Shown: positions 38,877-47,911, numbered from the stretch's first letter. The stretch is DNA of 64,000 nucleotides from Duganella sp. sic0402 (GCF_019219065.1 NZ_JAHUWK010000002.1:372001-436000), one strand, 5' to 3'. A program made the numbers and translations. The notes: a model not told the origin generated them from the letters alone.

Positions 38877-39782
38877 TTAACTTAAGCCGCGCCGCTGCTC
38901 GCTCTCAAACCGGGTTAGCAATAAGTCCAGCATGGCGCGCAGCGCCGGCGACATATGCTGGCGCGAGGTGTAAATCCCGTAAATCCCCATACTTAAGGGA
39001 GTGTAGCCCGGAAGCAACGCCACCAGCTTGCCTTGCCCGATCAGCGGCGCGGCGCTGTACCGCGGCTGCAGGGCGATGCCGGCGCCCTGCTCCACCGCTG
39101 TCAGCAGGATGAAATCCTCGTTGGCTGACAGATTGCCGCTGACCGGCACCGACAGCGCGGCGCCGCCGGCATCGCTGAACTGCCACAGGCTTTTGCCGAA
39201 ATAGGTATAGGTCAGGCAGTTGTGGCTGGCCAGGTCCTGCGGCAGCTGCGGCGTGCCGTGCTGCGCCAGATAGGATGGTGCGGCGCACACCACCGAGTCG
39301 CACACGCCCAGCTGGCGGGCGATCAGGTTCGGCTCCAGTGTATTGGTGACGCGCAGCGCCAGGTCGATGCGCTCCTCGATCAGATTGACTGCGCGGTTAC
39401 TCATCTGCAAGTCGACCGAGGTGCGCGGATAACGCTGCAGATACTCGCCGACAGCGCCCAGCAGCTGAGCCTGGGCCAGCGCTTGCGAGCAAGTGATGCG
39501 CAACAAGCCCTGCGGCGTGTCGGCGTCTGCGCCTGCCGCCACCGCCATATCATCGGCCACTTCCAGCATGCGGCGGCAGCGCGCCAGCGTCAGTTCGCCC
39601 GCATCGGTCAGGCTCAGGCGGCGGGTGCTGCGATGCAGCAGGCGGGCGCCGGCCCAGGCCTCCATTTCAGCCAGATAGCGCGTCACCATGGCGCGCGACA
39701 TGTCCAGCGCTTCGGCGGCGGCGATCATGCTGCCACGCTCGGCGATGCTGATAAATACCCGTGCGGCGGTGATACGATCCAT
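38877..39782 (-). CDS. LysR-family transcriptional regulator
   Basis: A 301-residue regulator with the N-terminal winged helix-turn-helix (AARVFISIAERGSMIAAAEALDMSRAMVTRYLAEME) and a C-terminal ligand-binding domain. The long inserts typical of enzymes are absent. It is divergent from the metallo-beta-lactamase-fold gene, 100 nt apart, which makes that gene a likely target. Ligand unknown. Confidence 0.9.
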   Translation of the reverse strand: MDRITAARVFISIAERGSMIAAAEALDMSRAMVTRYLAEMEAWAGARLLHRSTRRLSLTDAGELTLARCRRMLEVADDMAVAAGADADTPQGLLRITCSQALAQAQLLGAVGEYLQRYPRTSVDLQMSNRAVNLIEERIDLALRVTNTLEPNLIARQLGVCDSVVCAAPSYLAQHGTPQLPQDLASHNCLTYTYFGKSLWQFSDAGGAALSVPVSGNLSANEDFILLTAVEQGAGIALQPRYSAAPLIGQGKLVALLPGYTPLSMGIYGIYTSRQHMSPALRAMLDLLLTRFESEQRRGLS

Positions 39783-39882
39783 GATTCGTCCGATTTATGC
39801 AATTAACAAGCGCAGATTACCGTATTTTTCTAACGGATCGAGCAATTTAAGATGGCGTCATTCTTACTTATCTGGAGTGATC

Positions 39883-40716
39883 ATGTTCAAACAAGCCTTG
39901 CTGACCGCCGCCCTCGCCACCGCCATCAGCGCCCAAGCCGCGCCACTCAAGCTTGAAGTATTCAATCCAGGCGAGGCCGCCATCTTCCCGGTCGCGTCGG
40001 TACTCGTCAGCGGCGACAAGGACGCGGTGCTGATCGACGCCCAGTTCTCGCGCGGCGAAGCGATCAAGCTGGTGGAGAAGATCAAGGCCAGCGGCAAGCA
40101 CCTGACCACGGTCTACATCAGCTGGGACGATCCAGACTATTACTTTGGCCTGGACGTGATCCACGCCGCCTTCCCGGATGCGAAGATCGTCGCGCTGCCG
40201 CACGTGATTGACGGCATCAAGGCAAAAAAAGACGCCAAGGTCGCCTACTGGGGCCCGATCCTGAAAGAGAACGCGCCGAAGGAAGTGATCGTGCCGCAAC
40301 CACTGAAAGGCAATCTGTCGCTGGAAGGCCAGAAACTCGACATCACGGCGGACTATGTGTGGATTCCATCGATCAAGGCGGTGGTTGGCGGCGTCGCGGT
40401 GTTCAACGGCCTGCACGTCTGGACGGCCGACGCGCAAACGCCGGCTGCGCGCAAGCAATGGCTGGCGACGCTGGACCGTATCGCCTCGCTGAAGCCGGTC
40501 ACCGTGGTGCCGGGCCACTTCGCACCGAGCCTGCCGCTGACGCCGGACAGCATAGCCCACACCCGCGACTACCTGGTCAAGTTTGAAGCGGAAACCGCCA
40601 AGGCCGCCAACTCGGCCGCGCTGATCGCGCGCATGAAGCAGCTGTACCCGAACGCCGGCCTGGAAAGCGCGCTGGACATCAGCGCCAAGGTCGCCAAAGG
40701 CGAGATGAAATGGTAA
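39883..40716 (+). CDS. exported metallo-beta-lactamase-fold protein with altered metal site
   Basis: The 277-residue product has a signal peptide (cut near SAQA-AP, residue 20) and the MBL fold, including the late PGHFAP histidine motif. The first metal-binding motif, which in the superfamily reads HxHxDH, here is ISWDDPDYYFG: tryptophan 81 stands where at least one histidine is expected. Hydrolase activity is therefore uncertain. The ATG at 39883 follows a TGGAG site; a longer in-frame reading runs into the LysR gene on the other strand and is rejected. Divergent from that LysR gene. Confidence 0.83.
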   Translation: MFKQALLTAALATAISAQAAPLKLEVFNPGEAAIFPVASVLVSGDKDAVLIDAQFSRGEAIKLVEKIKASGKHLTTVYISWDDPDYYFGLDVIHAAFPDAKIVALPHVIDGIKAKKDAKVAYWGPILKENAPKEVIVPQPLKGNLSLEGQKLDITADYVWIPSIKAVVGGVAVFNGLHVWTADAQTPAARKQWLATLDRIASLKPVTVVPGHFAPSLPLTPDSIAHTRDYLVKFEAETAKAANSAALIARMKQLYPNAGLESALDISAKVAKGEMKW

Positions 40717-40783
40717 GCCGCTGAGGCGGCGCTGGCGACGTCGAAGTGATACACTGCGGCGTCGTTTTCTATCGCCACCTCAC

Positions 40784-42106
40784 ATGCACACCCTGGAGCA
40801 GTTGCGCAGCGGCGCGCTGGCAGGCATCCAACGCCTGACCTTGCGCTGCGGCCTCACCGAATTCCCGCGCGAAATCTTTGCGCTGGCCGACAGCCTGGAA
40901 ATCCTCGACCTGAGCGGCAATGCGCTGTCGACGCTGCCGGATGATCTGCACCGGCTGCACAAGCTGCGCATCATCTTCTGCTCGGACAACCAGTTCACCG
41001 AGCTGCCGGCTGTGCTGGGCGCCTGTCCTGCGCTAAGCATGATCGGCTTCAAAGCCAACCAGATCCGCCACGTTCCCGCTGCCGCGCTGCCGGCCAGCCT
41101 GCGCTGGCTGGTGCTGACCGACAACCATATCGAGCAACTGCCGTCCGCGCTGGGTGAACGCCCGCAGCTGCAAAAGCTGATGCTCGCCGGGAACCGCCTG
41201 CGCGCCCTGCCGCCGTCGATGGCACAGCTGCACAAGCTGGAACTGCTGCGCATTGCCAGCAACCAGCTGGCCGAACTGCCTGACTGGCTGCTGGCGCTGC
41301 CGCGACTGACGTGGCTGGCCTACGCCGGCAATCCCTTCAGCGAACAGCGCGAGGACGCGCTCGCCCACACGCCCTCGGCCGCAATCAGCTGGCCCACGCT
41401 GACGCTGCGCGAAAAGCTAGGCGAAGGCGCCTCCGGCGTCATCTATCGTGCCGACTGGCAAGCGGCCACGCCGTCAGATGCAGCAGCCGCTGCCAGCGCT
41501 TTGGCCAATGGCCGCCCAGTCGCCGTCAAACTCTTCAAAGGCGCCATGACCAGCGACGGCTCGCCGCTGAGCGAAATGGCGGCCTGCCTGGGCGCCGGCG
41601 CGCATTCAAACCTGATCCCTATCCTGGGGCACGTTGAAGACCATCCGGAGCACACGCACGGCCTGGTCATGGACCTGATCTCGCCCGCATTCCACAACCT
41701 TGCAGGCCCGCCTAGCCTGGACAGCTGCACGCACGACATCTACGCCGCCGATAAACGCTTCCCGCTGCAAACCGCGCTGAGCATCGCGCGCGGCATCGCC
41801 TCCGCCGCTGCCCAGCTGCACCAACACGGCATCCTGCACGGCGACCTGTATGGCCACAACATCCTGCACGACGACCACGGCCACACGCTGCTGGGCGACT
41901 TCGGCGCCGCCTCCTTCTACGATCCGGCCGGCCGGCAAGCCGACGCGCTGCAAACGCTGGAAGTCCGCGCCTTCGGCAACCTGCTGGAAGAGCTGCTGGA
42001 CCGCAGCGACAGCACGCCATCGGCGTTGCGGGAACTGCAAGCCGCCTGCCAGTTAGGTACGCCGCGCTTCAAAAGCATCCAGGAACAGCTAGACAATTCA
42101 TTCTAG
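40784..42106 (+). CDS. leucine-rich-repeat protein kinase
   Basis: A 440-residue cytoplasmic protein. Residues 1-200 hold about seven LRRs of roughly 23 residues (LEILDLSGNALSTLP, LQKLMLAGNRLRALP). A protein-kinase domain follows: glycine loop LGEGASGVIYRA from 212, VAVK lysine 249, HGD at 352-354 (arginine of HRD replaced by glycine), NIL, and DFG aspartate 372. The activation segment is short and no APE is evident. Plant-like LRR+kinase order without a membrane segment. It is followed 18 nt later by a BlaI-type regulator. Confidence 0.88.
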   Translation: MHTLEQLRSGALAGIQRLTLRCGLTEFPREIFALADSLEILDLSGNALSTLPDDLHRLHKLRIIFCSDNQFTELPAVLGACPALSMIGFKANQIRHVPAAALPASLRWLVLTDNHIEQLPSALGERPQLQKLMLAGNRLRALPPSMAQLHKLELLRIASNQLAELPDWLLALPRLTWLAYAGNPFSEQREDALAHTPSAAISWPTLTLREKLGEGASGVIYRADWQAATPSDAAAAASALANGRPVAVKLFKGAMTSDGSPLSEMAACLGAGAHSNLIPILGHVEDHPEHTHGLVMDLISPAFHNLAGPPSLDSCTHDIYAADKRFPLQTALSIARGIASAAAQLHQHGILHGDLYGHNILHDDHGHTLLGDFGAASFYDPAGRQADALQTLEVRAFGNLLEELLDRSDSTPSALRELQAACQLGTPRFKSIQEQLDNSF

Positions 42107-42124
42107 ATATTTTATTCTACATCC

Positions 42125-42505
42125 ATGAGTACCAATAACCTGCCCAAACCGACCGCCGCCGAACTGGAAATGCTGCGCCTGCTGTACGCGCTCGGTCCGG
42201 CGACAGCGCGCCAGGTGCACGAAGCCGCCGTGGAAACCCGTCCCGACGCCAACTACGCGACGGTGCTGCGGGTGCTGCAAATCATGCATACCAAGGGTCT
42301 GCTCAGCCGCGACGAAAGCCAGCGCGCCCATATCTACGCCCCAGTGCAGGAACAAGACTCGGTGCAAACCAACCTGCTGAAAGACCTGATTCAGAAAGCC
42401 TTCGCCGGCTCCGGCAAAGCCCTGGTCCTGGCCGCCCTGCGCGGCGGCCACGTCAGCAAAAAAGAACGCGAAGAAATTCAGGCCCTGCTGGATCAGGACA
42501 AATAA
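42125..42505 (+). CDS. BlaI/MecI/CopY-family transcriptional repressor
   Basis: A 126-residue winged-helix protein with the family pattern LPKPTAAELEMLRLLYALGPATARQVHEA and YATVLRVLQIMHTKGLLSR. BlaI proteins repress beta-lactamase or copper genes and are released by a BlaR1/MecR1-type M56 sensor peptidase. No such sensor is next to it. The gene begins 18 nt after the LRR kinase, suggesting one transcript. The leader TTCTAGATATTTTATTCTACA is AT-rich and could include an operator. Confidence 0.87.
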   Translation: MSTNNLPKPTAAELEMLRLLYALGPATARQVHEAAVETRPDANYATVLRVLQIMHTKGLLSRDESQRAHIYAPVQEQDSVQTNLLKDLIQKAFAGSGKALVLAALRGGHVSKKEREEIQALLDQDK

Positions 42506-42510
42506 GCGCG

Positions 42511-43926
42511 TTACAGTGTCATCTGGCACGCCTGGTCCCGTGCCGGGCGTCCGTCGATGAAATCTTGCACGTGCCGGGCGAAACAATCCGGCGCTGTCCA
42601 CAGGATAAAGTGCGGCGCGCCGTGGACAGTGAGCCAATCCACCTGGCCGATTTTCCGCAACGCCGCCACATGCTCCCGCGCGCCCTCGTAAGGCGTCTTC
42701 GGATCGTATGTGCCACTCAATACCAGCAACGGCGGCAGGTGTTGCGGCAATTGCCCGAAATAGACATCGCGCGGATAGGTTGGCAAGGCTGGCTTGACCA
42801 GCAGCTCCGGCAGCCGGCTGGAGAACAATAGCTGGGCCTCCTCCTGCGCCAATTCGGCCATCGTCAGCTGCGGCCGCAGATTATTCTCCGATATGCTGAT
42901 GATGCTGACCAGCGGAACCGAGGGTGGCGTTTGCGGATAAGCGCCCAGCGTCGCACCAGCCGCTTGCAGCGCGGCGATGGTCAGGCCAGGTTCGTCGCCA
43001 CGCCCAGTCGCCAGCGCCTTGATCAGCAAAGGAATCCGCTGGCGCGCAGCCGGCACATCGAGTGCGCCGCCGAGGAAACGCTTGAGATTTTTACCTGGAA
43101 TATCGGCCAGCATCGCCGGCGTCTGGCTGGCTTGCGCCAGCACGCGCCGATACAAGACAGCAGCCTCCTCCCCCAGCGCCGCATGGCACGCCGGGTCGGT
43201 ATCGCAGTCAGCCAGCACCTTGCGGCCAACGGCGTCGACCACGTTCGAGCGCTGGCTCAGGTCCCATGCCGCAGCGTTCTGCAAGGGCACCAGCGAGTCG
43301 AGGATGACGCCGTTAACCCGCACATCGCCAAGTTGCAGGGCGCGCAACACTAATTGCGTGCCGTAAGAAACACCATAAATGTAGACCGGTTTGCCGCGAT
43401 CCGATTCCTCCACGAGGCGGCGCAAATCCTGTGCGGCACTGGTGATGGAAAAGTCCTTGGCGAGCTCTGGATGTGCACCGAGTCGCTGAAAGCAGCTCCC
43501 CCATTCCGCGCCTGCCAGCGCCATGCCGCCCAAGCTATCGACGCCCTCTTCCTGCGGACACAGGCGCGAAGAATACCCGGTACCACGATGGTCGGGGATC
43601 AGCAGGTCGAAGCCGGGAAAGCTGCGGCGCAAAGTCGGCAGCATCGGATAGAGCGACGCGCCGGACTCTCCCGGTCCACCCGAAACCAGCCAGACGGCGC
43701 CTCGGGACACGCCTGCAGCGGGGAATTTGCGAACAAAGATCGTTGCCTGCGGCCCGTCTGTAGCCGCCTCATAGGACATCGGCAGCATGTTGGTCTTGCA
43801 AACGCTTCCTTTTAAATCTGCAAACTTATCGGCATCGGCACAAGGGGTGTAGCCTAAGGCCCGGCTGGCGCCCGCCGAACAGAACATCATCAACACCAAA
43901 AACAGGCGAACCACGGTTAATTTCAT
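42511..43926 (-). CDS. exported alpha/beta hydrolase, tripeptidyl/prolyl aminopeptidase-like
   Basis: A 471-residue secreted protein with a signal peptide ending near CSAGASRA-LG. The hydrolase core has SGGPGESG (oxyanion), PDHRGTGYSSRLC, nucleophile serine in GVSYGT, aspartate in SGTYDPKTPYEGA and histidine in VHGAPHFILW. The C-terminal TAP-like segment and overall length fit the prolyl/tripeptidyl aminopeptidase family. It likely trims peptides in the periplasm. Its stop lies 5 nt from the convergent BlaI gene. Confidence 0.87.
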   Translation of the reverse strand: MKLTVVRLFLVLMMFCSAGASRALGYTPCADADKFADLKGSVCKTNMLPMSYEAATDGPQATIFVRKFPAAGVSRGAVWLVSGGPGESGASLYPMLPTLRRSFPGFDLLIPDHRGTGYSSRLCPQEEGVDSLGGMALAGAEWGSCFQRLGAHPELAKDFSITSAAQDLRRLVEESDRGKPVYIYGVSYGTQLVLRALQLGDVRVNGVILDSLVPLQNAAAWDLSQRSNVVDAVGRKVLADCDTDPACHAALGEEAAVLYRRVLAQASQTPAMLADIPGKNLKRFLGGALDVPAARQRIPLLIKALATGRGDEPGLTIAALQAAGATLGAYPQTPPSVPLVSIISISENNLRPQLTMAELAQEEAQLLFSSRLPELLVKPALPTYPRDVYFGQLPQHLPPLLVLSGTYDPKTPYEGAREHVAALRKIGQVDWLTVHGAPHFILWTAPDCFARHVQDFIDGRPARDQACQMTL

Positions 43927-44101
43927 CTACTGGCCTCGGATAGGGATGGGAAGATGCAAGTATTGCATCGCTTCGGGCTGCTTGATGGAAAGTTACGACG
44001 AACTGCGCTGTGGACGGGGCCAACCGGCCTTTGACAGGGATGAACGGATCCTCCGCCATCCCGGCAAATGGCACTACAATGTAAGCCCTTTTATCTAGCC
44101 C

Positions 44102-44518
44102 ATGTCCATGACCAGCCGTTTCAACTCCTGGCCGGAACACGCCCATCCCGTCATTGCCGTCCTGCTGGCGGTGGCGATTTGCGCGGTGCCGGTGGTGCTG
44201 CCGCACTTTAGCCTGGCCAATCTGCCGGCCAACCTGTTTGCCTATGTATTCTGCTGCGTGCTGGCCTATCCATTCGCGGCACTGCTGCGGCACCGCATCA
44301 CCAGCCTGCCGGCGGTATGGGGCATCGCTGCATTATTGCTGCTGGCTGCCTGCCTGTACCACACCAACATCATCGCCGAGACCGCCAACAGCGCCTGGCC
44401 GCAGCGGCGCGATGTCACGCTCGACAAATTCCTGTTCAATTTGCCGCAATTGACGCTCGGGGTGTTGTGTTGGTGGTTATTAGTGCTGCGTCCCGACCGC
44501 CGCAAGCGCAGATTGTGA
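44102..44518 (+). CDS. small integral membrane protein, function unknown
   Basis: A 138-residue protein with about four hydrophobic segments (AHPVIAVLLAVAICAVPVVL, LFAYVFCCVLAYPFAALL, VWGIAALLLLAACLY and LTLGVLCWWLLVL) and a basic C-terminus (RPDRRKRRL). No family recognised. It precedes the PilZ gene by 33 nt on the same strand. Confidence 0.7.
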   Translation: MSMTSRFNSWPEHAHPVIAVLLAVAICAVPVVLPHFSLANLPANLFAYVFCCVLAYPFAALLRHRITSLPAVWGIAALLLLAACLYHTNIIAETANSAWPQRRDVTLDKFLFNLPQLTLGVLCWWLLVLRPDRRKRRL

Positions 44519-44551
44519 TAATCTTTCCACAATCAAACTTCCGCTAGCGTT

Positions 44552-44884
44552 ATGGACCAGAAAGCCCGCACCGCCCGCCGCCATGCTGTTCGCCAGCCGG
44601 CCGTGCTGACCATGACCGACGAAAGCCGCCACGAAGTCCGCACGCTGGACCTGTCGCACGGCGGCATCAGCCTGCAGACCGAAAGCCAGATCCGCCTGGC
44701 GCAATACTGCGCCATCTCCTTCAGCGTCCAGTTGGGCGAGGTCGACCACAGTGTGCTGGCCATGGGCCAGGTGGTCTACAGCGATCCCGACGCTGAGCAT
44801 GGCTTCAAGACCGGCGTCCAATTCCTGCGCATCGACGACGACAGCCGCGCCGTCTTCCACCAGCTGCTGCAAGAAACGCAATAA
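44552..44884 (+). CDS. PilZ-domain protein
   Basis: A 110-residue stand-alone PilZ domain. The c-di-GMP-binding residues are present: RxxxR at R10-R14 (RRHAVR) and DxSxxG at D33-G38 (DLSHGG). PilZ proteins relay c-di-GMP to pili, flagella or exopolysaccharide machinery. No partner domain is attached; it follows a small membrane protein gene that may share its transcript. Confidence 0.9.
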   Translation: MDQKARTARRHAVRQPAVLTMTDESRHEVRTLDLSHGGISLQTESQIRLAQYCAISFSVQLGEVDHSVLAMGQVVYSDPDAEHGFKTGVQFLRIDDDSRAVFHQLLQETQ

Positions 44885-44936
44885 CCGGCAGCGTATTGCA
44901 TGCCCAGCGATTTTCCGCTATATTGAACACAGTTTC

Positions 44937-45105
44937 GCTATAACGGATTTCCGGTATAGCTCATCAGCATCAAGAGTCGGTTGATCCGACGCCAACCTGC
45001 CTCCCCGGGCAAGGTGGAAGCCTCTACGGCGATGCGGCCTTTTAACGGCAACGAAGCGGGTGTGACATGGTTACTCCAAATCGAGCCAAGCTTTCAGGAG
45101 AACCC
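44937..45105 (+). ncRNA. candidate structured 5' leader RNA
   Basis: Three hairpins stack in the leader of the 98-residue gene. First, GCTATA (44937-44942) with TATAGC (44955-44960), inner CGG/CCG. Second, GTCGG (44976-44980) with CCGAC (44986-44990). Third, CC-ACC-TGCC (44992-45001) with GGCA-GGT-GG (45008-45017), with single bulges. The flanks AGAG (44973-44976) and CTCT (45022-45025) could close a three-way junction. An AGGAG site and the ATG at 45106 follow. This looks like a cis-regulatory RNA, but I cannot match it to a known riboswitch class. Confidence 0.4.
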
Positions 45106-45402
45106 ATGACCACGTCCCACCACACCGCCCCGCTGGACAGCCAGTTCCGCATGACGCACACCTTCCACCTGTCGCTGGGCGCAGATCAACCGGCCGCCGG
45201 CCAGCTGGAATCCACGCTGAAAAGCTCCGCAGCACGCATCGACAAATGGCTGATCCTGCGCCGTGGCGGCAGCTACGAGCACAGCATCACCGTCGACGGC
45301 ATCGGCGAAGCCGCCGCCCGCACCCTGCGCAAAGCCTTCGCCAGCCTGAACAGCGAAATCAAAGTCCACGTCGAACACATGCTGCATTTCGACCGCGCAT
45401 AA
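45106..45402 (+). CDS. small conserved-looking protein, function unknown
   Basis: A 98-residue soluble protein starting MTTSHHTAPLDSQFRMTHTF at an ATG with a good AGGAG site. The pattern HTFHLSL, WLILRRGGSYEHSITVDGIG, ARTLRKAFASL and IKVHVEHML suggests a small alternating strand-helix fold, perhaps ferredoxin-like. No family recognised. It is preceded by a structured leader and followed at once by a terminator, so it forms its own short transcript. An in-frame ATG at 45067 lacks a ribosome-binding site. Confidence 0.7.
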   Translation: MTTSHHTAPLDSQFRMTHTFHLSLGADQPAAGQLESTLKSSAARIDKWLILRRGGSYEHSITVDGIGEAAARTLRKAFASLNSEIKVHVEHMLHFDRA

Positions 45403-45427
45403 AAAAACGGGCCGAAGCCCGTTTTTT
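45401..45427. terminator. bidirectional intrinsic terminator
   Basis: A-run, ACGGGC stem (45407-45412), CGAA loop, GCCCGT (45417-45422) and T-run, between the convergent 98-residue gene and gltA. Confidence 0.92.
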
Positions 45428-45447
45428 GCACTCGCTGCCAGCGTGGA

Positions 45448-46749
45448 TTAACGCTTGTCCAGTGGTGGTACGTCGCGTACGGTCGAGCCGATGAACAGCT
45501 GACGTGGACGGCCGATTTTCTGCTCTGGATCGGCGATCATTTCGTTCCACTGAGCGATCCAGCCGATGGTACGCGCCATCGCGAAGATGCCGGTGAACAG
45601 CGACACTGGGATGCCCAGCGCCGATTGCACGATGCCCGAGTAGAAGTCGACATTCGGGTACAGTTTGCGCGAAACGAAGTATTCGTCGTTCAGTGCAATC
45701 TTTTCCAGTTCCATCGCCAGTTTGAACAGCGGGTCGTCTTGCAGGCCCAGTTCGTTCAGCACTTCGTAGCAGGTTTCGCGCATCAGCTTCGCACGCGGGT
45801 CGAAGTTTTTGTAGACGCGGTGACCGAAGCCCATCAGCTTGACGCCGGAGTTCTTGTCTTTGACCTGAGCGATGAAGGCCGGGATGTTATCCACCGAGCC
45901 GATTTCTTTCAGCATGGTCAGCGCCGCTTCGTTGGCGCCGCCGTGGGCAGGGCCCCACAGGCAGGCGATACCGGCAGCGATACAGGCGAACGGGTTGGCG
46001 CCCGACGAACCGGCCAGACGCACGGTCGAGGTCGAAGCATTCTGCTCGTGGTCAGCGTGCAGGATCAGGATACGGTCCAGCGCGCGCACCAGCACGTCGT
46101 TGACTTTGTATTCTTCGCATGGATTGCCGAACATCATGCGCATGAAGTTGGCCGAGTACGACAGGTCGTTGCGTGGGTACACGAACGGCTGGCCGATCGA
46201 GTATTTGTACGCCATCGCCACCAGGGTAGGCATCTTGGCGATCAGGCGGATCGCCGACACTTCACGGTGCTTGGCATCGTTGATGTCCAGCGAGTCGTGG
46301 TAGAACGAAGCCAGCGCGCCGACGGTGCCGACCAGTACCGACATCGGGTGCGCGTCGCGACGGAAGCCGCGGAAGAAGAATTGCATCTGCTCGTGCACCA
46401 TGGTGTGCTTGGTGACGGTGTCGACGAATTCTTTTTTCTCCACTGCGTTCGGCAGTTCGCCGTTCAGCAGCAGGTAGCACGATTCCATGAAGTCGGCGTT
46501 GACCGCCAGCTGTTCGATCGGGTAGCCGCGATATTGCAGTTCGCCCTTGTCGCCGTCGATGTAGGTGATCGACGAGTTGCACGCTGCGGTCGACATAAAG
46601 CCTGGATCGTAGGTGAACTTGCCGGTCGCGCCGTACAGCTTACGGATGTCGACGACGTCAGGACCAACGGTACCTTTGTAGATCGGGAATTCGACCGATG
46701 CGCTGCCATCGGAGAACGAGAGAGTGGCTTTGTTATCAGAGATATTCAT
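45448..46749 (-). CDS. gltA: citrate synthase
   Basis: Hexameric-type citrate synthase making citrate from oxaloacetate and acetyl-CoA. The 433-residue product has the catalytic set in [28 protein letters not shown] and [10 protein letters not shown]. The ATG at 46749 follows a GAAGGAAGAG site; a longer in-frame reading to 46779 is unlikely. It lies 54 nt after sdhE on the same strand as the sdh genes. Confidence 0.97.
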   Translation of the reverse strand: MNISDNKATLSFSDGSASVEFPIYKGTVGPDVVDIRKLYGATGKFTYDPGFMSTAACNSSITYIDGDKGELQYRGYPIEQLAVNADFMESCYLLLNGELPNAVEKKEFVDTVTKHTMVHEQMQFFFRGFRRDAHPMSVLVGTVGALASFYHDSLDINDAKHREVSAIRLIAKMPTLVAMAYKYSIGQPFVYPRNDLSYSANFMRMMFGNPCEEYKVNDVLVRALDRILILHADHEQNASTSTVRLAGSSGANPFACIAAGIACLWGPAHGGANEAALTMLKEIGSVDNIPAFIAQVKDKNSGVKLMGFGHRVYKNFDPRAKLMRETCYEVLNELGLQDDPLFKLAMELEKIALNDEYFVSRKLYPNVDFYSGIVQSALGIPVSLFTGIFAMARTIGWIAQWNEMIADPEQKIGRPRQLFIGSTVRDVPPLDKR

Positions 46750-46803
46750 GGACTCTTCCTTCTTGGAGAGATGATGCAAGTAAAAAGAAACTGGGTGTGC
46801 TGC

Positions 46804-47085
46804 TTACGCTTGGCGCAACTGCTGCAGCAACGCGCGAACGTGCGGCAGGTCAATTTCGCCTTCCGGCTCCTTACGGGCCAGTACCAGATCCATCAGGGCA
46901 TTGTCCGACAAGTCGAGGAGCCGCGTTAAAGCGTCCACTTCCTCGTCGGTCAATTCAGTTTCACGCGCATCCAGAAAACGGGTGAGGATGATGTCGTTTT
47001 CCAGCAGACCCCGGCGGGCGCGCCAGCGCAGGCGGGCACGGTTGGCTGGGTCGGACTGATGCGCTGCGTGATTCGTTTCAGTCAT
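46804..47085 (-). CDS. sdhE: FAD assembly factor SdhE
   Basis: SdhE promotes covalent flavin attachment to SdhA. The 93-residue helical protein has the required RGxxE motif at residues 25-29 (RRGLLEND). It lies downstream of sdhB, separated by a terminator, and upstream of gltA, the usual neighbourhood. Confidence 0.92.
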   Translation of the reverse strand: MTETNHAAHQSDPANRARLRWRARRGLLENDIILTRFLDARETELTDEEVDALTRLLDLSDNALMDLVLARKEPEGEIDLPHVRALLQQLRQA

Positions 47086-47140
47086 AAGCTTTAACTTTAC
47101 ACTGTGCGCGCCGTTCTTGCTGGAGCGCAGATTCTAAAAC

Positions 47141-47177
47141 CGTAAAACAAAAACGGGCGGCGCTGATGCTGCCGCCC
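47141..47177 (-). terminator. intrinsic terminator after sdhB
   Basis: On the minus strand GGGCGGC and GCCGCCC form a 7-bp stem (extended by GC/GC in the loop), followed by GTTTTTGTTTTAC. It separates sdhCDAB from sdhE-gltA. Confidence 0.85.
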
Positions 47178-47189
47178 GCAGTGTGCGCG

Positions 47190-47900
47190 TTAGATTGCGC
47201 GGCGTACCATCAGCTCTTTGATTTTGCCGATTGCCTTGTTCGGGTTCAGACCTTTAGGGCAGACATCGACGCAGTTCATGATCGAGTGGCAGCGGAACAA
47301 GCGGTATGGATCTTCCAGGTTGTCCAGACGCTGGCCGGTGGCTTCGTCGCGCGAGTCGGCGATGAAGCGGTAGGCTTGCAGCAGGCCGGCAGGACCGACG
47401 AACTTGTCCGGATTCCACCAGAACGACGGGCACGAAGTCGAGCAGCACGCGCACAGGATGCACTCGTACAGGCCGTCCAGCTCTTCGCGCTGTTCCGGGG
47501 TTTGCAGGCGTTCTTTTTCAGGACGGATCGATTCGTTGATCAGGTAAGGCTTGATCGAATCGTACTGTTTGAAGAACTGGGTCATGTCGACGATCAGGTC
47601 GCGGATCACCGGCAGGCCTGGCAGCGGACGCAGCACGATAGGCTCGGTCAGCTCGTTCAGGTTGGTGGTGCAGGCCAGGCCGTTCTTGCCGTTGATGTTC
47701 ATCGCGTCCGAACCGCACACGCCTTCGCGGCACGAGCGGCGCAGGGCCAGCGAGTCATCCACGTCGGACTTGATGCGTTGCAGCGCGTCCAGCAGCATCT
47801 TGTCGGTGTCTTTCAACTCGACGGTGACGTCCTGCATGTACGGCTTGGCGTCCTGGTCCGGATCGTAACGGTAAATTTTCAGTTTAAGAGTGCGTGCCAT
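47190..47900 (-). CDS. sdhB: succinate dehydrogenase iron-sulfur subunit
   Basis: Complex II electron-transfer subunit, 236 residues. Three clusters are visible: [2Fe-2S] in CREGVCGSDAMNINGKNGLAC-type spacing near residue 55, [4Fe-4S] in CILCACCSTSCP, and [3Fe-4S] in CHSIMNCVDVCPKG. It starts 11 nt after sdhA and is the last gene of the operon. Confidence 0.97.
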   Translation of the reverse strand: MARTLKLKIYRYDPDQDAKPYMQDVTVELKDTDKMLLDALQRIKSDVDDSLALRRSCREGVCGSDAMNINGKNGLACTTNLNELTEPIVLRPLPGLPVIRDLIVDMTQFFKQYDSIKPYLINESIRPEKERLQTPEQREELDGLYECILCACCSTSCPSFWWNPDKFVGPAGLLQAYRFIADSRDEATGQRLDNLEDPYRLFRCHSIMNCVDVCPKGLNPNKAIGKIKELMVRRAI

Positions 47901-47911
47901 GTTATATAGCC

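Noticed and set aside
44885..45105. c-di-GMP (GEMM) or SAM-type riboswitch upstream of the 98-residue gene
   Set aside because: The conserved core motifs of these classes are not present in the right order; only isolated short matches occur. Kept as an unassigned structured leader.
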